64,000 bases of DNA from Warburgia ugandensis (lineage: Eukaryota > Streptophyta > Magnoliopsida > Canellales > Canellaceae), in the NCBI GenBank assembly GCA_035236585.1, contig CP141139.1:21158990-21222989 (forward strand), in the 5' to 3' direction. The notes beneath the pieces are model-generated. The model worked only from the letters and a program-made list of their open reading frames with translations. It made no database searches and was not told the DNA's origin. Below, piece after piece: positions 61,904 through 64,000 of the stretch; the stretch's first letter is position 1, and every line of letters starts with the position of its first letter. Position numbers and translations under genes: made by a program.

Positions 61904-64000
61904 ATCACATGTCCATGGAAGTACCCCAGGCATAAAGTAAAATAACTACAAGTAATGGGATGTTCCCAAATACAGTGCCTAAACTTTTTAAGAAGTTTTG
62001 GCACAATGTCTGCAATTTAAATGTTGTTAAGCCCAAGGCATACTATCACATAAATACATGTCCTTGGATGTTCCTAGACACAACTTAAATGGTACAACAA
62101 GGCAAAACTGATACAAGATAACATGTCCATGGAAGTACCCTAGGCACAAAGTAAAATCAATTCGGGTAATGGGATGTTCCCAAACACAATGTCCAACTTG
62201 TTAAGAAACTTGATGGTCCTTGGCACAATGTGTAAGCAGTTTATATGACACGAAGACTCAAGGCACATTGTCTAAACAACACATATGTCCTTCGAAGTTC
62301 GTAAAGACAGAGTCAAATCACTTGGAGTCCTAGGATGTTCCCGAATATAATGCCTAATCATTTCAAGCTATTGGATGATCCTTGGCACAATGTCTGGGCA
62401 ACTTAAATGGTGGGAAGTCCAAGATACATTGTCAAATACACTATATGTCCCTTAAAGTCCCCAGGCACAAACTCAAAACACTTCGAGTCCTGGGATTTTC
62501 CCAAACAGATCATCTAAACCTTTCAAGCCATTTGATGATCCTTTTTGCACAACGTTGGACCCTTTAAGTGCTGGGCACAATGTCTGGACCAAACCATGGC
62601 ACAATGTCAAAATATTAACATGTCCAACGAAGTCCTTAGGCACAAAGTCAAATCACTTCAAGAGTCCTGGGATGTTACCAAACACATCCTCTTAACTTTT
62701 GAAGCCATTGGATGATCCTTTTGGCTCATTGTTTGAGCACTTTAAGCACTTCAAAACTCACAAAGCACAATGTCAAAACAATGCATACTTAAGCACGGAG
62801 TCAAATCAATTAGTGTTCTGGAAAGTTCCCAAACAAAACTTCCTAATTATTCAAGCTCATGATCCTTGGCACGCTCTCAGAGCACATGTGTTACACTTGG
62901 GAAGCTCAAAGGAAAATTACAAGAACATTACATGTCCATGGAAATCCTTCGGCACTAATTCAACTCACTCCAAATGTAAGAATGTTCTCGAACACAATGG
63001 TTAAACTTTTCAAACTATTGTATAATCCTTGGCACAGTGTCCAAGCATGTTCAAATACATTACATGTCTTTGAAAGTCCCCAAGCACAAACTCAAATCAC
63101 TTCAAGTCTCCCAACACATCATCTAAACATTTCAAGCCATTTGATGATCCTTTTTGCACAATGTTGGACCCTTTAAGTGTTGGGCACAATGTCTAGGCCA
63201 AACCATGGCGCAATGTCAAAACATTAACATGTCCAACGAAGTCCTTAGGCACAAAGTCAAATCACTTCAAGAGTCCTGGTATGTTACCAAACACATCTTC
63301 TTAAATTTTCAAGCCATTGGATGATGCTTTTGGCTCATTGTTTGAGCAAGCTGAAACCTTTGCGAAGACCCATGGTGCCATGTCAAAACATTACATGTCC
63401 ATCGAAGTCCTTAGGCACAACACAATAAAATCACTTCGAAAGTCCTGGAATGTCCAAACACAACAGCAAAATTTTTAAAGCTATTGGATGATCTTTGGTA
63501 CAATGTACTAGCACATTATGACCTGAGAAGTAGCATGGGACAATGTCAAAACATTACATGCCCTTTAAGTCCCTAGGCACAAAGTCAAATTACTTTGAGG
63601 CCTAGGATGTTTTCAAACATCATGTCTAACATGTTCGTAGAAGTCCTCAAGACACAATGTCAAATCACTTCGAGTGCATGGACGTTCCCAACCACATTGT
63701 CTGAGCTTTTTAAGAAGTTGGGTGCTCCTTGGCATAATGTGCAGGTAATTTAAATGATCAGAAGTCCCAAGGCACATTGTCAAAACAATACATGTCCTTG
63801 GAAGATCCTATGCACAAAGTCAATTCACTTCGAGTCTCGAGATGTTCCATAACATAATGTCTACTCTTTTCTAGTTGTTGGATGAGCCTTGACCCTATGT
63901 TCAGGCAACTTAAATGCCCAAGTCACAGTGTCAAGACAATATGCCCTTGGAAGTTGAATGATGCTAGGCACAATGTATGGGCCGATTAAATGATGTGAAA
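61904..64000 (-). repeat. Right-arm HOR copy 11, cut by the window end
   Basis: S1 to about 62,433, M about 62,434-63,351, S2 from about 63,352 to the edge; X lies outside the window. It carries the variants 'acactatatg' and 'cacaacacaataaa'. There is a private cluster near 63,340 ('gagcaagctgaaaccttt' against 'gagcaactgaagcact'). Confidence 0.93.

Noticed and set aside
1..64000. Telomere or subtelomere identity
   Set aside because: I saw no runs of the plant telomere heptamer; the chromosomal position cannot be told from this window.

Overview
This window is eukaryotic satellite DNA, most likely from a flowering plant. It holds no gene I can support. There are no ribosome-binding sites, tRNA or rRNA genes, CRISPR, prokaryotic genes, or protein domains of a replicating mobile element. 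Plant origin is an inference (about 0.6-0.7) from AT-rich intergenic style, a GA/CT microsatellite beside a polypyrimidine tract, and recurring phrases of the 'gatgaacggcttggatc' kind that I associate with plant repeats. The species cannot be read from the sequence.

Nearly all of the window derives from one degenerate sub-repeat of about 150 bp. Four diverged sub-repeats (spaced about 165, 131, 159 and 152 bp) make a monomer of about 607 bp (M). A more diverged set makes two flanking blocks, S1 (about 530 bp) and S2 (about 780 bp). Between S1 and S2 lies one non-satellite segment of about 940 bp (X), with a microsatellite, a 14-bp palindrome and a 9-bp-stem hairpin. The order S1-X-S2-M forms a higher-order repeat (HOR) of about 3.17 kb.

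Layout. From 1 to about 13.74 kb there are 23 M monomers in one orientation, partly in an A-B-C trimer. From 13.74 to 30.26 kb, three HOR copies lie in the same orientation, with 2 and 9 extra M monomers in the first two; the 9-monomer expansion has its own 1.82-kb trimer period and a 3.64-kb offset duplication. At about 30.26-30.30 kb the orientation flips across a 46-bp asymmetric spacer. From 30.3 kb to the end, 11 HOR copies (10 with X, the last cut by the window edge) run in the opposite orientation with a regular 3,158-3,177 bp period. The window is therefore a giant inverted repeat whose arms were amplified differently: by monomers on the left, by whole HORs on the right.

ORFs of 61-154 aa recur in almost every copy because the copies are young. 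They overlap in different frames, change length through homopolymer slips, and carry no recognised motif, so none is called as a gene. The most useful signals are the inversion junction, spacing in whole monomers, ordered variants along the right arm, and clustered multi-base differences in short C/G-rich motifs that may be methylation-linked mutation or sequencing artefact. Strand in the feature list means satellite orientation: + for the left half, - for the right half.
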